Part shown: positions 1 to 9,299 of the stretch, one piece after another | Position numbering within the stretch: the first letter of the stretch is position 1 | How the letters are laid out: each line of letters opens with the position of its first letter | The notes under the pieces: generated by a model | Seen by the model: only the letters and a program-made list of their open reading frames with translations | The model's database searches: none | What the model was told of the DNA's origin: nothing | Origin: Acidobacteriota bacterium | Lineage (GTDB): Bacteria; Acidobacteriota; UBA890; WLXD01 | Assembly (NCBI GenBank): GCA_029263335.1 | Contig: JAJCXS010000253.1 | Location: 1 to 49,097 of the forward strand | DNA length: 49,097 nt | Reading direction: 5' to 3' | Position numbers and translations under genes: made by a program

Positions 1-1
1 C

Positions 2-1054
2 GTTCTGCCGGCGAGCTACTTGTTCGGCCTGGTTGCCGTGGCCTGGATCTCAGCCCGGGTATCGCGAAGGCGGGTTGTCGCCGGCATGGTGTCCGCGATG
101 CTGCTCGCCCCAGTCGTCGCCCATCACGCGACGGCGGCTACGTGGATCAAGCAACACGTGCAGATGCCAGGCGCGGATGAAGCGCTGCGCGGCTTGGCCG
201 ATCTGTTCGGCCCCGAGGACGCGGTCCTGTTCGAACGTCGTAACCGGCGCGGGCTCATTCGTTTCGAGGCGGCCCTCGGACTCGATGCGGGCCTGGCGGT
301 GTACAGGCTTCCCGACGCCCCGTTCGATGCAGCGGCCGTTCGTTCGCTTGCCTTGGAGCGATCTCGCCATGACGGCGAGGTCTATCTGATCACGACCGGC
401 GGGTTCGACGGCTTTGCCGATATCGGTGTCGAGCCGGTTCACTTGCTCAGCTGGCAAAGCTCCCTGCTCGAGGAGTTCTACACCTATGACGAGGTGCAGG
501 CGGGTCGTCCGATTCGTCTGCCGGTGGCGGAGCTGCCGTTAGTGGTGGACGCTCGGGTCTACCGGCTGCTCCCGGAACGGCGCATCGCGCCGTTGCCTCG
601 CCGAGTTGTCGCAGGCGAACTGCGCGGCGAACTGGATATCGGACTCTGGGACGATCCCTACCTGGCGGGCGGAGTCATGTACTCGCCGGAGGTATCTGGC
701 GAGCACAGTTTCCGCTGGACCGGCTCGACCGCCACCGTGGTGTTGCCCGGTATGCCGGCGGACGCCGAGGCCCTCGTCCTGCGCGTGATGGGCAACGAAT
801 TCCTGCCGCCGCACGAGATCGAGGCGTGGCTCGATGGCCGCTACCTGGGGGCGGAGGCGGCCCCCAGTGGATGGGGCGATCTGCGCTTCGCGCGGCCTGC
901 TGAGTGGACACCGCCGGTCGGCGGCATCGCCCGCCTCGAGATCCGCATACCCGCCGCTCAACCGCATGCCGAGGCCGGCGGACGCTCCCGTGTACTGGGC
1001 ACTCGCATCGAGCGAGTGTTCTGGGCGAGGGCACAACGGGGCGACGAAAGGTAG
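2..1054 (+). CDS. Membrane-anchored protein, C-terminal part (partial, 5' end outside window)
   Basis: The reading frame is open to the left edge, so the true start lies outside. What remains begins with residues of a hydrophobic segment (SYLFGLVAVAWISARV), followed by a basic cluster, another hydrophobic stretch and about 270 mostly soluble residues. The soluble part has beta-rich sequence, including a jelly-roll-like tail. A transmembrane start with a large extracytoplasmic C-terminal domain, directly upstream of glycosyltransferases, fits a GT-C-type (GT39/ArnT-like) polyprenyl-sugar transferase or polymer-ligase-like protein. No catalytic motif is visible in this fragment, so the family is inferred from context only. 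It lies 13 bases before the next gene, in the same direction, and probably shares its operon. Confidence 0.6.
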   Translation, partial: VLPASYLFGLVAVAWISARVSRRRVVAGMVSAMLLAPVVAHHATAATWIKQHVQMPGADEALRGLADLFGPEDAVLFERRNRRGLIRFEAALGLDAGLAVYRLPDAPFDAAAVRSLALERSRHDGEVYLITTGGFDGFADIGVEPVHLLSWQSSLLEEFYTYDEVQAGRPIRLPVAELPLVVDARVYRLLPERRIAPLPRRVVAGELRGELDIGLWDDPYLAGGVMYSPEVSGEHSFRWTGSTATVVLPGMPADAEALVLRVMGNEFLPPHEIEAWLDGRYLGAEAAPSGWGDLRFARPAEWTPPVGGIARLEIRIPAAQPHAEAGGRSRVLGTRIERVFWARAQRGDER

Positions 1055-1067
1055 AATCCAGCCGTCC

Positions 1068-2075
1068 ATGAAGCTGATCGTACAGATTCCATGTCATAAC
1101 GAAGCCGACCACCTGGCCGACACCCTTGCCGCCATACCGCGCCAAGTGCCGGGCATGGACTGCGTCGAAATTCTTGTTATCGACGACGGCTCCAACGACG
1201 ACACGACGGCGGTGGCAATCGCGCACGGCGCCGACGCCGTGCTGCAGTTTCGCGGACGCCAGGGGCTGGCCCGCGTGTTCAGGGCGGGAATCGACGCCGG
1301 CCTTCGCGCCGGTGCCGACATCATCGTAAATACCGACGGCGACAATCAGTACGACGGTTCCGAGATTCCCAAGTTGGTGGCGCCGATTCTGGCGGGCGAG
1401 GCCGACATGGTCGTCGGCGACCGCGATCCTGGGACGCTGAGTCACTTCTCGCTTGCCAAGCGGCTACTGCAGCGGCTGGGCTCGTGGCTGATGCGGCAAC
1501 TGTCGGGCACCACGGTGGCCGACTCCACCAGTGGCTTCCGTGCCTACAGCCGCGAGGCGGCGCTTCGCCTCAACGTCATCAACGACTTCACGTACACCCT
1601 CGAGACGCTCATTCAGGCGGGGAATCGACGCCTGCACATCGCCGACGTCCCCATCCAGGCGCGCCATACCCCGCGACAGTCCCGTCTGGCGCCGACGATG
1701 TTTCACTACCTGAAGAACGCTGGCGGCACCATGGCGCGTGCCTATGCCATGTACGAGCCGCTGAAGGTGTTCTTCTATGCGGCGGCGCTGTTTCTGATCG
1801 GTGCCACAGCCCTAGGCGTCAGGTTCCTGTTCTTCTATTTCGGCCCGACGGCCGGTGTCGGCAACGTGCAGTCGCTTATCCTGGCCGCCATTCTCGCGAT
1901 TGTCGGGTTCCAGTTGCTGAGCCTGGGGCTGGTCGCCGATCTCATGGCGGCGAATCGCAAGCTGCTGGAAGAACAGCTCTACCGACAGCGCCGTCGAGAT
2001 GGGCACGACCTGGGCGTCGATGGTGTGGCAGCTCTCGCCGGTGTGGTTACGAATGTGGAGGGTCGCGGTGCCTGA
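1068..2075 (+). CDS. Glycosyltransferase family 2, DPM1/GtrB-like, with two C-terminal TM helices
   Basis: 335 residues from ATG 1068, which sits exactly at the GT2 fold start (MKLIVQIPCHNEA). The GT-A fold shows DDGS at 39-42 for nucleotide binding and a TDGDNQYD acidic metal-binding motif near 89-96. A glycosyl-acceptor region with TSGFRAYSR follows. Two hydrophobic helices lie near 237-262 and 275-305 (FFYAAALFLIGATALG and LILAAILAIVGFQLLSLGL). This layout is that of polyprenyl-phosphate glycosyltransferases, which load a sugar from a nucleotide donor onto the lipid carrier at the inner membrane. The product would feed GT-C enzymes such as the flanking membrane proteins. It overlaps the next GT2 gene by 8 bases. 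The exact sugar cannot be read from sequence. Confidence 0.88.
   Translation: MKLIVQIPCHNEADHLADTLAAIPRQVPGMDCVEILVIDDGSNDDTTAVAIAHGADAVLQFRGRQGLARVFRAGIDAGLRAGADIIVNTDGDNQYDGSEIPKLVAPILAGEADMVVGDRDPGTLSHFSLAKRLLQRLGSWLMRQLSGTTVADSTSGFRAYSREAALRLNVINDFTYTLETLIQAGNRRLHIADVPIQARHTPRQSRLAPTMFHYLKNAGGTMARAYAMYEPLKVFFYAAALFLIGATALGVRFLFFYFGPTAGVGNVQSLILAAILAIVGFQLLSLGLVADLMAANRKLLEEQLYRQRRRDGHDLGVDGVAALAGVVTNVEGRGA
2057..2062 (+). promoter_or_regulatory. Ribosome binding site deciding a GTG start
   Basis: GGAGGG lies five bases before GTG 2068. An in-frame ATG at 2053 has no such sequence upstream, so the GTG is preferred as the start of the second GT2 gene. Confidence 0.6.
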
Positions 2076-2928
2076 GGTGAGCATCATTCTGCCGGCCTAC
2101 AACGAGGCCCCGGTGATCGGCAGCGTGCTGGAGCGCATTCGCGCGGTGGCACCCGTGGGTGATGCCTGGGAGATCATCGTTGTCGATGATGGTTCGAATG
2201 ACGGTACCGGCGACGCCGCGACTGCCGCGGGCGCGCGCGTGGTTCGTCATCCCTACAACAAGGGCAACGGCGCGGCCGTGAAGAGCGGGTTGCGGGCGGC
2301 ACGCGGCGAACGGATCTGTCTTCTCGATGCTGACGGCCAACACGACCCTGGCGAGATCGAACGTCTGCTCGACCGACTGGGCGACTATGACCTGATCATC
2401 GGCGCGCGCAGCGGCGGCGCCGGCGGCGGCTGGACACGTCGCTTCGGAAACTGGTGCTACAACCGGCTCGCGTCGTATCTGTCGGGGCGCCGGATACTCG
2501 ACGTGACATCCGGGTTTCGGGCTGCCCGTCTGGCGCCGATGGCCGAGTTCATTCCGTTGTATCCGAACGGTTTCTCCTACCCCATCACGAGCACCCTGTC
2601 GCTGATCAAGGCGGGGTACAACGTCGACTTCGAGCCGATCACCGTGAGCAAGCGAGTGGGGAAGAGCAAGATCAGAATCTTCCGTGATGGCAGCCGATTC
2701 TTGATGATCGCGCTCCGCATCGTTTCGCTCTTTTCGCCGTTTCGCATCTTCCTGCCGGTTGCCCTCGCGCTGTTCGTGTCCGGCGCCGGCTACGGCGTGT
2801 GGACCATCCTGCAGGAGTCGCACGTGACCAATACGTCGGTGTTGCTGTGCCTGTCGTCGCTGCTGGTCTTTCTGATCGGTCTGGTCTCCGAGCAGATCGC
2901 GCTGATGCGCTTCGAGCGTCGCGGATAG
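2068..2928 (+). CDS. Glycosyltransferase family 2, DPM/GtrB-like
   Basis: 286 residues from GTG 2068, chosen for its Shine-Dalgarno and because the GT2 fold starts there (PEVSIILPAYNEAPVIGSV). The nucleotide-binding VDDGSNDGT and metal-binding LDADGQHDPGE motifs are intact. DVTSGFRAARL matches the acceptor-side motif of polyprenyl-phosphate transferases. Two C-terminal hydrophobic helices (IFLPVALALFVSGAGYGV and a second around LLCLSSLLVFLIGL) anchor it in the inner membrane. It is a paralogue of the gene just upstream, which it overlaps, so translation is coupled. The two enzymes probably load different sugars, or the same sugar for different pathways, but specificity cannot be assigned. Confidence 0.88.
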   Translation: MPEVSIILPAYNEAPVIGSVLERIRAVAPVGDAWEIIVVDDGSNDGTGDAATAAGARVVRHPYNKGNGAAVKSGLRAARGERICLLDADGQHDPGEIERLLDRLGDYDLIIGARSGGAGGGWTRRFGNWCYNRLASYLSGRRILDVTSGFRAARLAPMAEFIPLYPNGFSYPITSTLSLIKAGYNVDFEPITVSKRVGKSKIRIFRDGSRFLMIALRIVSLFSPFRIFLPVALALFVSGAGYGVWTILQESHVTNTSVLLCLSSLLVFLIGLVSEQIALMRFERRG

Positions 2929-2981
2929 CAGCCAGTGATCGTGCGACGGAGGGGTCGCTCGATTCGGCGCGGCAGGGACGG

Positions 2982-4238
2982 ATGATGATGCGTATTCTGC
3001 ATCTGGCGACAACCTATCCGCTGCACGCTGGCGATAGCAATGCCACCTTCGTGGCATCGATTGCGGAAGGTCTGGTCGCCAAGGGTCACGAGTGTGATGT
3101 GCTGGTGCCATGGCATCCGGAGTTGCAAACTGAGCGCGATAGCGGCGTCCGGGTTGTCGGGTTTCGGTACTCGCCGTTCTCGGCATGGCACCCCTGGGGC
3201 TACGCGCAGGCACTCACCGCCGACCGTAAACTGCGGCCGGACGCGTATCTGGCGGCGCCGTTGGCGGCACTCTCGGCGCGGCGGTGGATTCAGCGTCTGC
3301 ACCGTGAGCGGCACTACGACCTGCTGCATGCACACTGGTTCCTACCCAACGGCGCCATCGCTGCCTCGGCCTGGCGGAACACGGGCCTGCCGCTGATCGT
3401 GTCGTGTCATGGCAGCGGCGTGTTTCTCGCCGAAAAGCATGCCTGGGCGGAGCGTATGGGGCACTACGTGAAACGACACGCTAGCGGCGTCACCGCGTGT
3501 TCGGACGATCTCCGCAAGCGGGTCGACGCGGTGGGTGCCGGGCCGCGGGCGACGCGGGTGCCCTACGGTGTGGACACCCGCCGATTCGCGCCGATTGATG
3601 ACGAGGCCCGGGTTGCGCGGCGGGCACAGCTCGCGGATCGCCACGGGCTGCGAGCCGACGCACTATGGATCTTTGCGATCGGGCGCTTGGTGTTCAAGAA
3701 AGGATTCGATGTTCTGGTGCGGGCAGCGGCGCGGGCGCTGGGGGCGGGTGCCGATGTTGAAGTGGTCCTGGCCGGCGGCGGACCTCTGCAGGCGGATCTG
3801 CTTGAGCTGGCTGCGACCCGTGGGATTGGCGCGCGGGTACATCTGCTCGGCGCGGTACCGAACGTCGAGGTTCCCGGCTACTACGCGGCGATCGATGTGG
3901 CTGCCATACCGTCGGTGCACGGTCCCGACGGAAACGTCGACGGCCTTCCCAACACCCTGCTCGAGTCGCTGTCGAGCGGTGTCGCGGTGGTCGCCAGCAA
4001 CGTTGCCGGGATCCCGGATGTGGTGCGCGATCGGGACAACGGCCTGATGTTCCCGGAGGGCGATGTCGAGGCACTCGCCGACCATCTCGTGAGGTTGGCG
4101 AACGACCGCGGGTTCGTTGCCGAGCTCGGCACGCGAGCTCGACTCGATGCTGTCGACCAGCTCGATTGGAGACACACGGTGGCGCGATTCGAGAGCGTCT
4201 ATGACAAGGCGGGCGCCCGTGACGGAGACGGTGGATGA
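2982..4238 (+). CDS. Glycosyltransferase family 4 (GT-B fold)
   Basis: 418 residues. The start lies in a run of three ATG codons (2982, 2985, 2988); any of them gives the expected MRILHLATTYP N-terminus. The N-terminal Rossmann lobe has LLHAHWFLPNG and VSCHGSGV. The C-terminal lobe has the donor-binding series FAIGRLVFKKGFDVLVRA, a GGGP loop, and NVDGLPNTLLESLSSGVAVVAS, where the family's E-x7-E is partly modified (the first acid falls in a DGNVDG context). Such enzymes transfer a sugar from a nucleotide donor to a growing lipid-linked glycan on the cytoplasmic face of the membrane. It overlaps the next gene by four bases (ATGA), indicating translational coupling. Confidence 0.88.
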   Translation: MMMRILHLATTYPLHAGDSNATFVASIAEGLVAKGHECDVLVPWHPELQTERDSGVRVVGFRYSPFSAWHPWGYAQALTADRKLRPDAYLAAPLAALSARRWIQRLHRERHYDLLHAHWFLPNGAIAASAWRNTGLPLIVSCHGSGVFLAEKHAWAERMGHYVKRHASGVTACSDDLRKRVDAVGAGPRATRVPYGVDTRRFAPIDDEARVARRAQLADRHGLRADALWIFAIGRLVFKKGFDVLVRAAARALGAGADVEVVLAGGGPLQADLLELAATRGIGARVHLLGAVPNVEVPGYYAAIDVAAIPSVHGPDGNVDGLPNTLLESLSSGVAVVASNVAGIPDVVRDRDNGLMFPEGDVEALADHLVRLANDRGFVAELGTRARLDAVDQLDWRHTVARFESVYDKAGARDGDGG

Positions 4239-5419
4239 GCCAGGGTACGGATCAGCAGAGGCTGGCGATCGACCTGGTGTTCCCGCGTTTCAAGCTCCTG
4301 TCAGGCGCCGAGCGGCTGGCGCTCGAGCTGGCCGGCGGGCTGGCCCGCGCCGGACACCGGCCCAGGATCGTCTGCCATCAGTTTGACCCGAGCTGTGCCG
4401 AGCTGCGGCAGCCCGGAGTGGAGGTCGTGTCGAGCGGGGCGCGACTCGACTGGTTCGGCAATCGCTATCTGAACGCCGTGTTTGATTACCTCTCGGTCTC
4501 GCGGCTGCGTCGTTGGCTCAATCCCGACGCCGATGCCGTGGTGCTGTTCGGGCCGGCGCTGCGTCTCGCCGGCGGGCTGCGCCGCTCCGGCGGACCAGCG
4601 GTGGTCTATCACTGCTTCGAACCGCCGCGGGCCCTCTACCAGGATCGCGCAGATGTGCTCGCGCGGGCGGGCGCCGCTCGCCTCCTGCTGGCACCTGCGC
4701 TGGCGCTCTACCGGCGACTCGATCGCCGCCTTGTGCGGGCACCGGGCGCGATTACCGCATCGGGCCCCTATGCCGCCCAGCGCGTAAAGGAGGTCTACGG
4801 TCGCGAGGCCGTGCCCATTACGCATGGCGTTGACCGAGCCTCCCTGGATAACGGAAGCGCCGAGCCGGCTCCGGTCAGTCTGGTTACGGTGAACTACCTG
4901 CACCCGCGCAAGCGTGTCGATCTGGCGCTGCGCGCCCTGGCCTTGTTGAAGACGCCGTTGGGGGGCGACCCGGCGCCACCGACGCTGCGGGTGGTTGGCG
5001 GTGGCCCCGAACGTCAGGAGCTGGAACGTCTCGCGGTGCACCTCGGGATCCGCGAGCGCGTGCACTTCGCCGGGTTCGTGCCCGGCACGGAATTGGGGGC
5101 GACCTATCGTGCCGCGCGGTGCTACCTCCACACGGCGCGCGAAGAGTCGTTCGGGCTGTCGGTCATCGAAGCTGCCTACTGTGGCTTGCCGGCGGTGGCG
5201 GTGGCGGAAGGCGGCGTGGTCGACAACGTCATTGCGGGCGTGACCGGTTGTCTGACCGACGCCACTCCGGAGGCGGTAGCCGAGGCCATTGCCGGCGTGT
5301 TGTCCGATCCGCAGCGCGGCGGGGAAATGGGGGCCGGGGGTCGCGCGCTGGTGGACGACAGGTACACCTGGGAGCAGGGAACGGCGGATCTGCTGAGCGC
5401 TGTGCGCGCGGCGCAGTAA
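4235..5419 (+). CDS. Glycosyltransferase family 4
   Basis: 394 residues from ATG 4235, whose bases overlap the upstream stop (ATGA). The N-terminal lobe begins with LAIDLVFPRFKLLSGAERLA, a typical acceptor-lobe start. The C-terminal lobe carries NYLHPRKRVDLALRAL, GGGPERQELERLA and the canonical EESFGLSVIEAAYCGLPAVA with an E-x7-E pair, followed by EGGVVDNV. The shape is closest to ALG2-like or WbaZ-like mannosyltransferases, which favour GDP-mannose, but that is only a resemblance. It is part of the glycan cluster, 10 bases before the GT-C-like membrane protein. Confidence 0.88.
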   Translation: MSQGTDQQRLAIDLVFPRFKLLSGAERLALELAGGLARAGHRPRIVCHQFDPSCAELRQPGVEVVSSGARLDWFGNRYLNAVFDYLSVSRLRRWLNPDADAVVLFGPALRLAGGLRRSGGPAVVYHCFEPPRALYQDRADVLARAGAARLLLAPALALYRRLDRRLVRAPGAITASGPYAAQRVKEVYGREAVPITHGVDRASLDNGSAEPAPVSLVTVNYLHPRKRVDLALRALALLKTPLGGDPAPPTLRVVGGGPERQELERLAVHLGIRERVHFAGFVPGTELGATYRAARCYLHTAREESFGLSVIEAAYCGLPAVAVAEGGVVDNVIAGVTGCLTDATPEAVAEAIAGVLSDPQRGGEMGAGGRALVDDRYTWEQGTADLLSAVRAAQ

Positions 5420-5429
5420 ACTCGCCGCG

Positions 5430-6821
5430 ATGTTCGTATCGGCTGAATGGCGAAAAGAGTGGGGAATCTTGCTGCTGGCGGCGCTGCTGGCGCTGCCGCT
5501 GTTCACGCCACGGCTGTATGGTGCCGACGAGGTGAAGTACATCACCCACCTGCGCTCGGTGTACTTCGACGGAGACCTGGACTACGGCAACGACTACCAG
5601 CTCTTTATCGATGCCGATCCGGTGGCGTTCGACTGGCTGCACAACCTGACGGAACATCCGACCTCGACAGGCCGGTACCTGAACGACGCGCCAATTGGCA
5701 CGGCGGTGCTGTGGTCGCCGTTCTACGTGGTGGCGGACCTGGCGGTCATCGTGGCCCGCAGCCTCGGCAGCGAGGTACCACGCGACGGTATGAGCCAGCC
5801 CTACGTCTGGGCTGTTGCTCTCGGCTCGTTGGCGTGGGGCCTGCTGGGCTTGATTCTCGTCTACCGCAGTTGTCGTCTCTGCTTCGGTCGATGGCCGTCG
5901 CGGCTTGCCGTGCTCGGAGTGTGGTTCGCCTCGGCCCTGGTCTTCTACCTGTACATCACTCCGCCGATGGCGCACGCGAATTCGGTGTTCGCGGTCGCCC
6001 TGTTCACCTGGCTGTGGCTGCGTGGCCGCGAGGGCGGCCGCACTCACCAGCAGTGGGCGCTGCTGGGCGCGAGTGCGGGGTTGATGGTGCTGGTGCGGGA
6101 GCTCAATTGGCTGATGATGATCCCGCTGCTGTTCGACGAAGGCCTACGGCTGCTCACGGCGGTTCGTCAGCGGGAGCTGCTGCGGTGGAGCGAACGTCTA
6201 CCCGGCTACATCCTTTACGGCGCCGCGCTGGCACTCGTGGTCGCCCCGCAGTTCTTCGTCTATCAAGCGTTGCACGGGACCTTTAGCCCCTCGCCGTTCG
6301 TGACCGAGAAGTTCTCGTATCCACAGTTCGTGCTGCCGGTGTTGTTTTCCGGCTTTCACGGGCTGTACTCATGGACCCCGATCACGCTGTTGGGCACCCT
6401 CGGTCTCGGATTCCTCGGACGACGTCAGCCAGCCGTGGCAACCGGTGTGGCGATTGCGTTCGTCGTGCAGGTTCTCGTCGTCGGTTCGTACGCGACATGG
6501 TGGGGCGGCGCGTCGTTCGGAGCACGACGTTTTCTCAACTGCACGCCACTGTTTGCTCTGGGTCTCGCCGCCCTGTTCGCCCGCGTCCCCGAAGGGCGGC
6601 GGCGCCTCGCTAGTCTTGCCGTCGCGGCGCTGATCTTCTGGAACTTCGGGCTGGCGCTGCAATACGGCACCGGAATGATCCCTCGCGACAAGGAAGTCGC
6701 GATGAGTACGATCGTGGCCAACCAGCTCACCGAAGTTCCTCGGCGGACTGTCGGTGTGGCGTGGCGCTTCCTTACCGACCGCTGGTCGCTGGTGGAGAGC
6801 GCCCCCGGTAGCAAGCCGTGA
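5430..6821 (+). CDS. Multi-pass membrane protein, probable GT-C glycosyltransferase
   Basis: 463 residues with roughly ten hydrophobic helices. After the first helix comes an acidic extracytoplasmic loop, YGADEVKYITHLRSVYFDGD, with the paired acidic residues typical of GT-C enzymes, which use polyprenyl-phosphate sugars outside the membrane. Further helices include WAVALGSLAWGLLGLILVY and SLAVAALIFWNFGLAL. There is no large C-terminal soluble domain. Lying between GT4 genes and downstream of two polyprenyl-phosphate glycosyltransferases, it plausibly transfers a sugar to the assembled glycan in the periplasm. Homology to a named family (GT39 or GT83) is inferred from topology, not from a diagnostic motif. 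The next gene starts at GTG 6818, overlapping this stop. Confidence 0.6.
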   Translation: MFVSAEWRKEWGILLLAALLALPLFTPRLYGADEVKYITHLRSVYFDGDLDYGNDYQLFIDADPVAFDWLHNLTEHPTSTGRYLNDAPIGTAVLWSPFYVVADLAVIVARSLGSEVPRDGMSQPYVWAVALGSLAWGLLGLILVYRSCRLCFGRWPSRLAVLGVWFASALVFYLYITPPMAHANSVFAVALFTWLWLRGREGGRTHQQWALLGASAGLMVLVRELNWLMMIPLLFDEGLRLLTAVRQRELLRWSERLPGYILYGAALALVVAPQFFVYQALHGTFSPSPFVTEKFSYPQFVLPVLFSGFHGLYSWTPITLLGTLGLGFLGRRQPAVATGVAIAFVVQVLVVGSYATWWGGASFGARRFLNCTPLFALGLAALFARVPEGRRRLASLAVAALIFWNFGLALQYGTGMIPRDKEVAMSTIVANQLTEVPRRTVGVAWRFLTDRWSLVESAPGSKP

Positions 6822-8086
6822 ACCAACCACATCGGCGACCTGGCGTACTGATCACCACCGACGCGTATCCGCCGGATTGCGGCGGTAGCGGCTGGAGCAC
6901 TCATGCGCTGGTAAGAGAACTGCGCGGTGCAGGTTTCGACGTTGAAGTGCTCGAAGTTGATGCCCATGGCGATCGGCCGGTGGCCGAACGTGAGTTCGAC
7001 GGCGTGCGCTTACGCACGATCGGCATCGGCAGGTACCGCCGACCGGCGCGACACCTGGTGGCGCGAGACTACTCCTGCGAGCCGGTGCGGCAGCACGTGG
7101 CGGCCTTCCTCGAGCGCCGTCCCGACATCCGTATCGTCCACGGGCAGCATTTGCATAGCGGGCCGGGCGCGGCACTGGCTGCGCGGGCAGCGGGTCGCGC
7201 AGCGCTCGTGACCCTACGCGACTACTGGCCGGTGCGACTGGACGGCATCGCATACGGAGACGAGGTGACGACAGCAGCATCGCCACGCGACTTGGCGAGA
7301 CAGGCGTTGGTCCGCTCCTTTGGAATGAGCGCTCCGCTGGCAGCCGCGGCGGCCGGCCGCGCCCTGAGCCGCCTGGCCGCGCGCCAACAGGCCCTGGCGG
7401 CATGCCATCGAGTCATTTGCGTAAGTGATGCCGTGCGTCGCCACGTGCGACAAGCGATCGACGTACCCGTCGACGTGATCCCCAACCTGGTTGATCCGCG
7501 GCGATCCGAGGAGGCGGCGAGTCGCGCCGCACAGCCGGACGCTGTGTCGGCGCCCTATCTGCTTGCCGCCGGCAAGTTGAACGCGATGAAGGGCTTCGAT
7601 CGGATCGTCGGCGAACTCGCCGACGCCGGCTGCCAGTGGCCGCTCGTTGTTGCGGGCACCGGACCGCTCGAGAGCGAGATGACGCGAACGGCAGCGCGCG
7701 TGGGCATCGACCTGGTTCGTCTCGGCTGGACCGACGGCGACACGTTGCTGCGGCTTACGCGCGAGGCTCGCGCGGTCATCGTTCCCAGTGCATGGGAAGA
7801 GCCGCTGGCGCGCGTGCTTCTGGAGGCGATGTCGTTGGCCACCCCGGTGATCGCCCGACGCACGGGAGGGAGCCCCGAGGCGGTCGATCACGGCCACAAC
7901 GGTTTCCTCTTCAACACGGCGGAGGAGCTGGGCGCCGCGCTGCGGGCACTGGAAGACGACGCGGTGGCCCGACGGCTGGGTCGGGCAGCCTACGACACCT
8001 GCTCCGCGAAGTATGTGCCGGCCGTCGTGCTGGAGAAATTGCAGGGCAGCTATGCGCAGGCGCTGGCCGAGACGGACCATGAGTAA
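6818..8086 (+). CDS. Glycosyltransferase family 4
   Basis: 422 residues from GTG 6818, which overlaps the previous TGA. The N-terminus VLITTDAYPPDCGGSGWSTH has the glycine-rich acceptor-lobe loop of GT4 enzymes. It is followed by IVHGQHLHSG and an alpha-helical insertion with LAAAAAGRALSRLAARQ. The donor lobe has AAGKLNAMKGFDRIVGEL, AGTGPLESEM and SAWEEPLARVLLEAMSLATP with the E-x7-E pair, then RRTGGSPEAV. It is predicted to act at the inner membrane on a lipid-linked glycan. The sugar and linkage are unknown. It overlaps the next GT4 gene by eight bases. Confidence 0.87.
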   Translation: MNQPHRRPGVLITTDAYPPDCGGSGWSTHALVRELRGAGFDVEVLEVDAHGDRPVAEREFDGVRLRTIGIGRYRRPARHLVARDYSCEPVRQHVAAFLERRPDIRIVHGQHLHSGPGAALAARAAGRAALVTLRDYWPVRLDGIAYGDEVTTAASPRDLARQALVRSFGMSAPLAAAAAGRALSRLAARQQALAACHRVICVSDAVRRHVRQAIDVPVDVIPNLVDPRRSEEAASRAAQPDAVSAPYLLAAGKLNAMKGFDRIVGELADAGCQWPLVVAGTGPLESEMTRTAARVGIDLVRLGWTDGDTLLRLTREARAVIVPSAWEEPLARVLLEAMSLATPVIARRTGGSPEAVDHGHNGFLFNTAEELGAALRALEDDAVARRLGRAAYDTCSAKYVPAVVLEKLQGSYAQALAETDHE

Positions 8087-9299
8087 CCGGCCGTTGCGCG
8101 TGACGATGATCGGGCGTCGCGTGGCCCCGGCGCATGGTCCCGGAGGGCTCGAAACGGCTGTGGGGGAGCAGGTGCTCGAGATCTCCAACGTCGGCGCCGA
8201 GGTTGATCTCTGGACCGAATCACCACATGACAGTAGCCGGCGCGCCCTCGCCGAGAGGACGTTTGGCGACCGAGTGCGCGTGCACTGGGTGCCGCCCGGG
8301 CCTCTGCCGATAGGACGCAGGCGCGGCACCGTGATCCTCGATCGCATCAGCAACTACCCGTTGTGGTCTCGGCGGGTCGCGCGGGCGATAGACGACCCGG
8401 GTGACATCGTGCATGTGCAGGGCCTGGCCGGTCTGGGAGCTGCGTCGCGACGGAGCGAGGGCGACTGGGAAGCGCCTCTTGTCCTCACCACGCACGGCAT
8501 GGAGGAGTTCCTGGTCGGCGGTCTCAAGTACGCCATGTATGCGCCGTTTCGGGCCGGCATGCGTCGCATTGCCAGCGCCAGCGATCGAGTGGTGGTGACC
8601 GACCGGACACTTCTCCCGGTGGTGCGCGAACTGCTCGATCTGGAATCGCGACAGGCCGTGGTGATTCCCAACGCAATCTATCCAGACGCCGGGCCGAGCG
8701 CTGCAAACCGAGAGGCGGCACGGCGGCTTCTCGGCGACGCGGGTCACGACGCCAGGGAGTTCAAGCTGGTCTCGATGGGTCGTCTGGAGGCCAACAAGGG
8801 CTTCGAACTGCTCGCGAGCGCTCTTGGCGAGGTCGGCGATGCGCTTGGCGACTGGGTGTGGGTTCTCATCGGCGACGGGCCCCGTCGGCAATCCATCGAA
8901 GGCGCGATCGAGGCGGCCGGCATCCAGGACCGCTGCCTACTTGTTGGCCGGGTAGACGAGCAGCACAAGCACGGATTGCTCGCCAGCGCCGACTGGTTCG
9001 TCCACCCGACGTTATTTGAAGGCTCCAGCATCGTGACGCTTGAAGCGATGGCGCATGGTCTGCCGGTTCTCGGTACGCGCGCCGGCGGCGTACCCGACAA
9101 GGTCGAGGATGGCGGTTCCGGGTTTCTCGTCGACCCCGGCGACGTCGCCGAGCTGGCGACCGCACTGCGCCGCGCGCGACACGCTGATGCGGGTGAGTTC
9201 GGCGAGCGCGGCCGCGCAATCGTGCAGGAGCGCTTCAGCTGGGACGTCGTCGGTCCCAGGCTCATGACGCTCTACCGAGAGCTGATCGATAGCAGGTAG
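8079..9299 (+). CDS. Glycosyltransferase family 4, last gene of the glycan cluster
   Basis: 406 residues from ATG 8079, set inside the end of the previous gene; the GT4 fold begins at once (LRVTMIGRRVAPAHGPGGLE). The acceptor lobe has DIVHVQGLAG and VLTTHGMEEF. The donor lobe has VSMGRLEANKGFELLASAL, GDGPRRQSIE and HPTLFEGSSIVTLEAMAHGL with the E-x7-E pair, then GTRAGGVPDKV. Co-directional and overlapping with its neighbours, it completes a set of four GT4 and two GT2 enzymes. This implies an oligosaccharide repeat or core of at least four to six sugars. No flippase, polymerase or ligase is visible in the window; those may lie to the left of it. Confidence 0.88.
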   Translation: MSNRPLRVTMIGRRVAPAHGPGGLETAVGEQVLEISNVGAEVDLWTESPHDSSRRALAERTFGDRVRVHWVPPGPLPIGRRRGTVILDRISNYPLWSRRVARAIDDPGDIVHVQGLAGLGAASRRSEGDWEAPLVLTTHGMEEFLVGGLKYAMYAPFRAGMRRIASASDRVVVTDRTLLPVVRELLDLESRQAVVIPNAIYPDAGPSAANREAARRLLGDAGHDAREFKLVSMGRLEANKGFELLASALGEVGDALGDWVWVLIGDGPRRQSIEGAIEAAGIQDRCLLVGRVDEQHKHGLLASADWFVHPTLFEGSSIVTLEAMAHGLPVLGTRAGGVPDKVEDGGSGFLVDPGDVAELATALRRARHADAGEFGERGRAIVQERFSWDVVGPRLMTLYRELIDSR

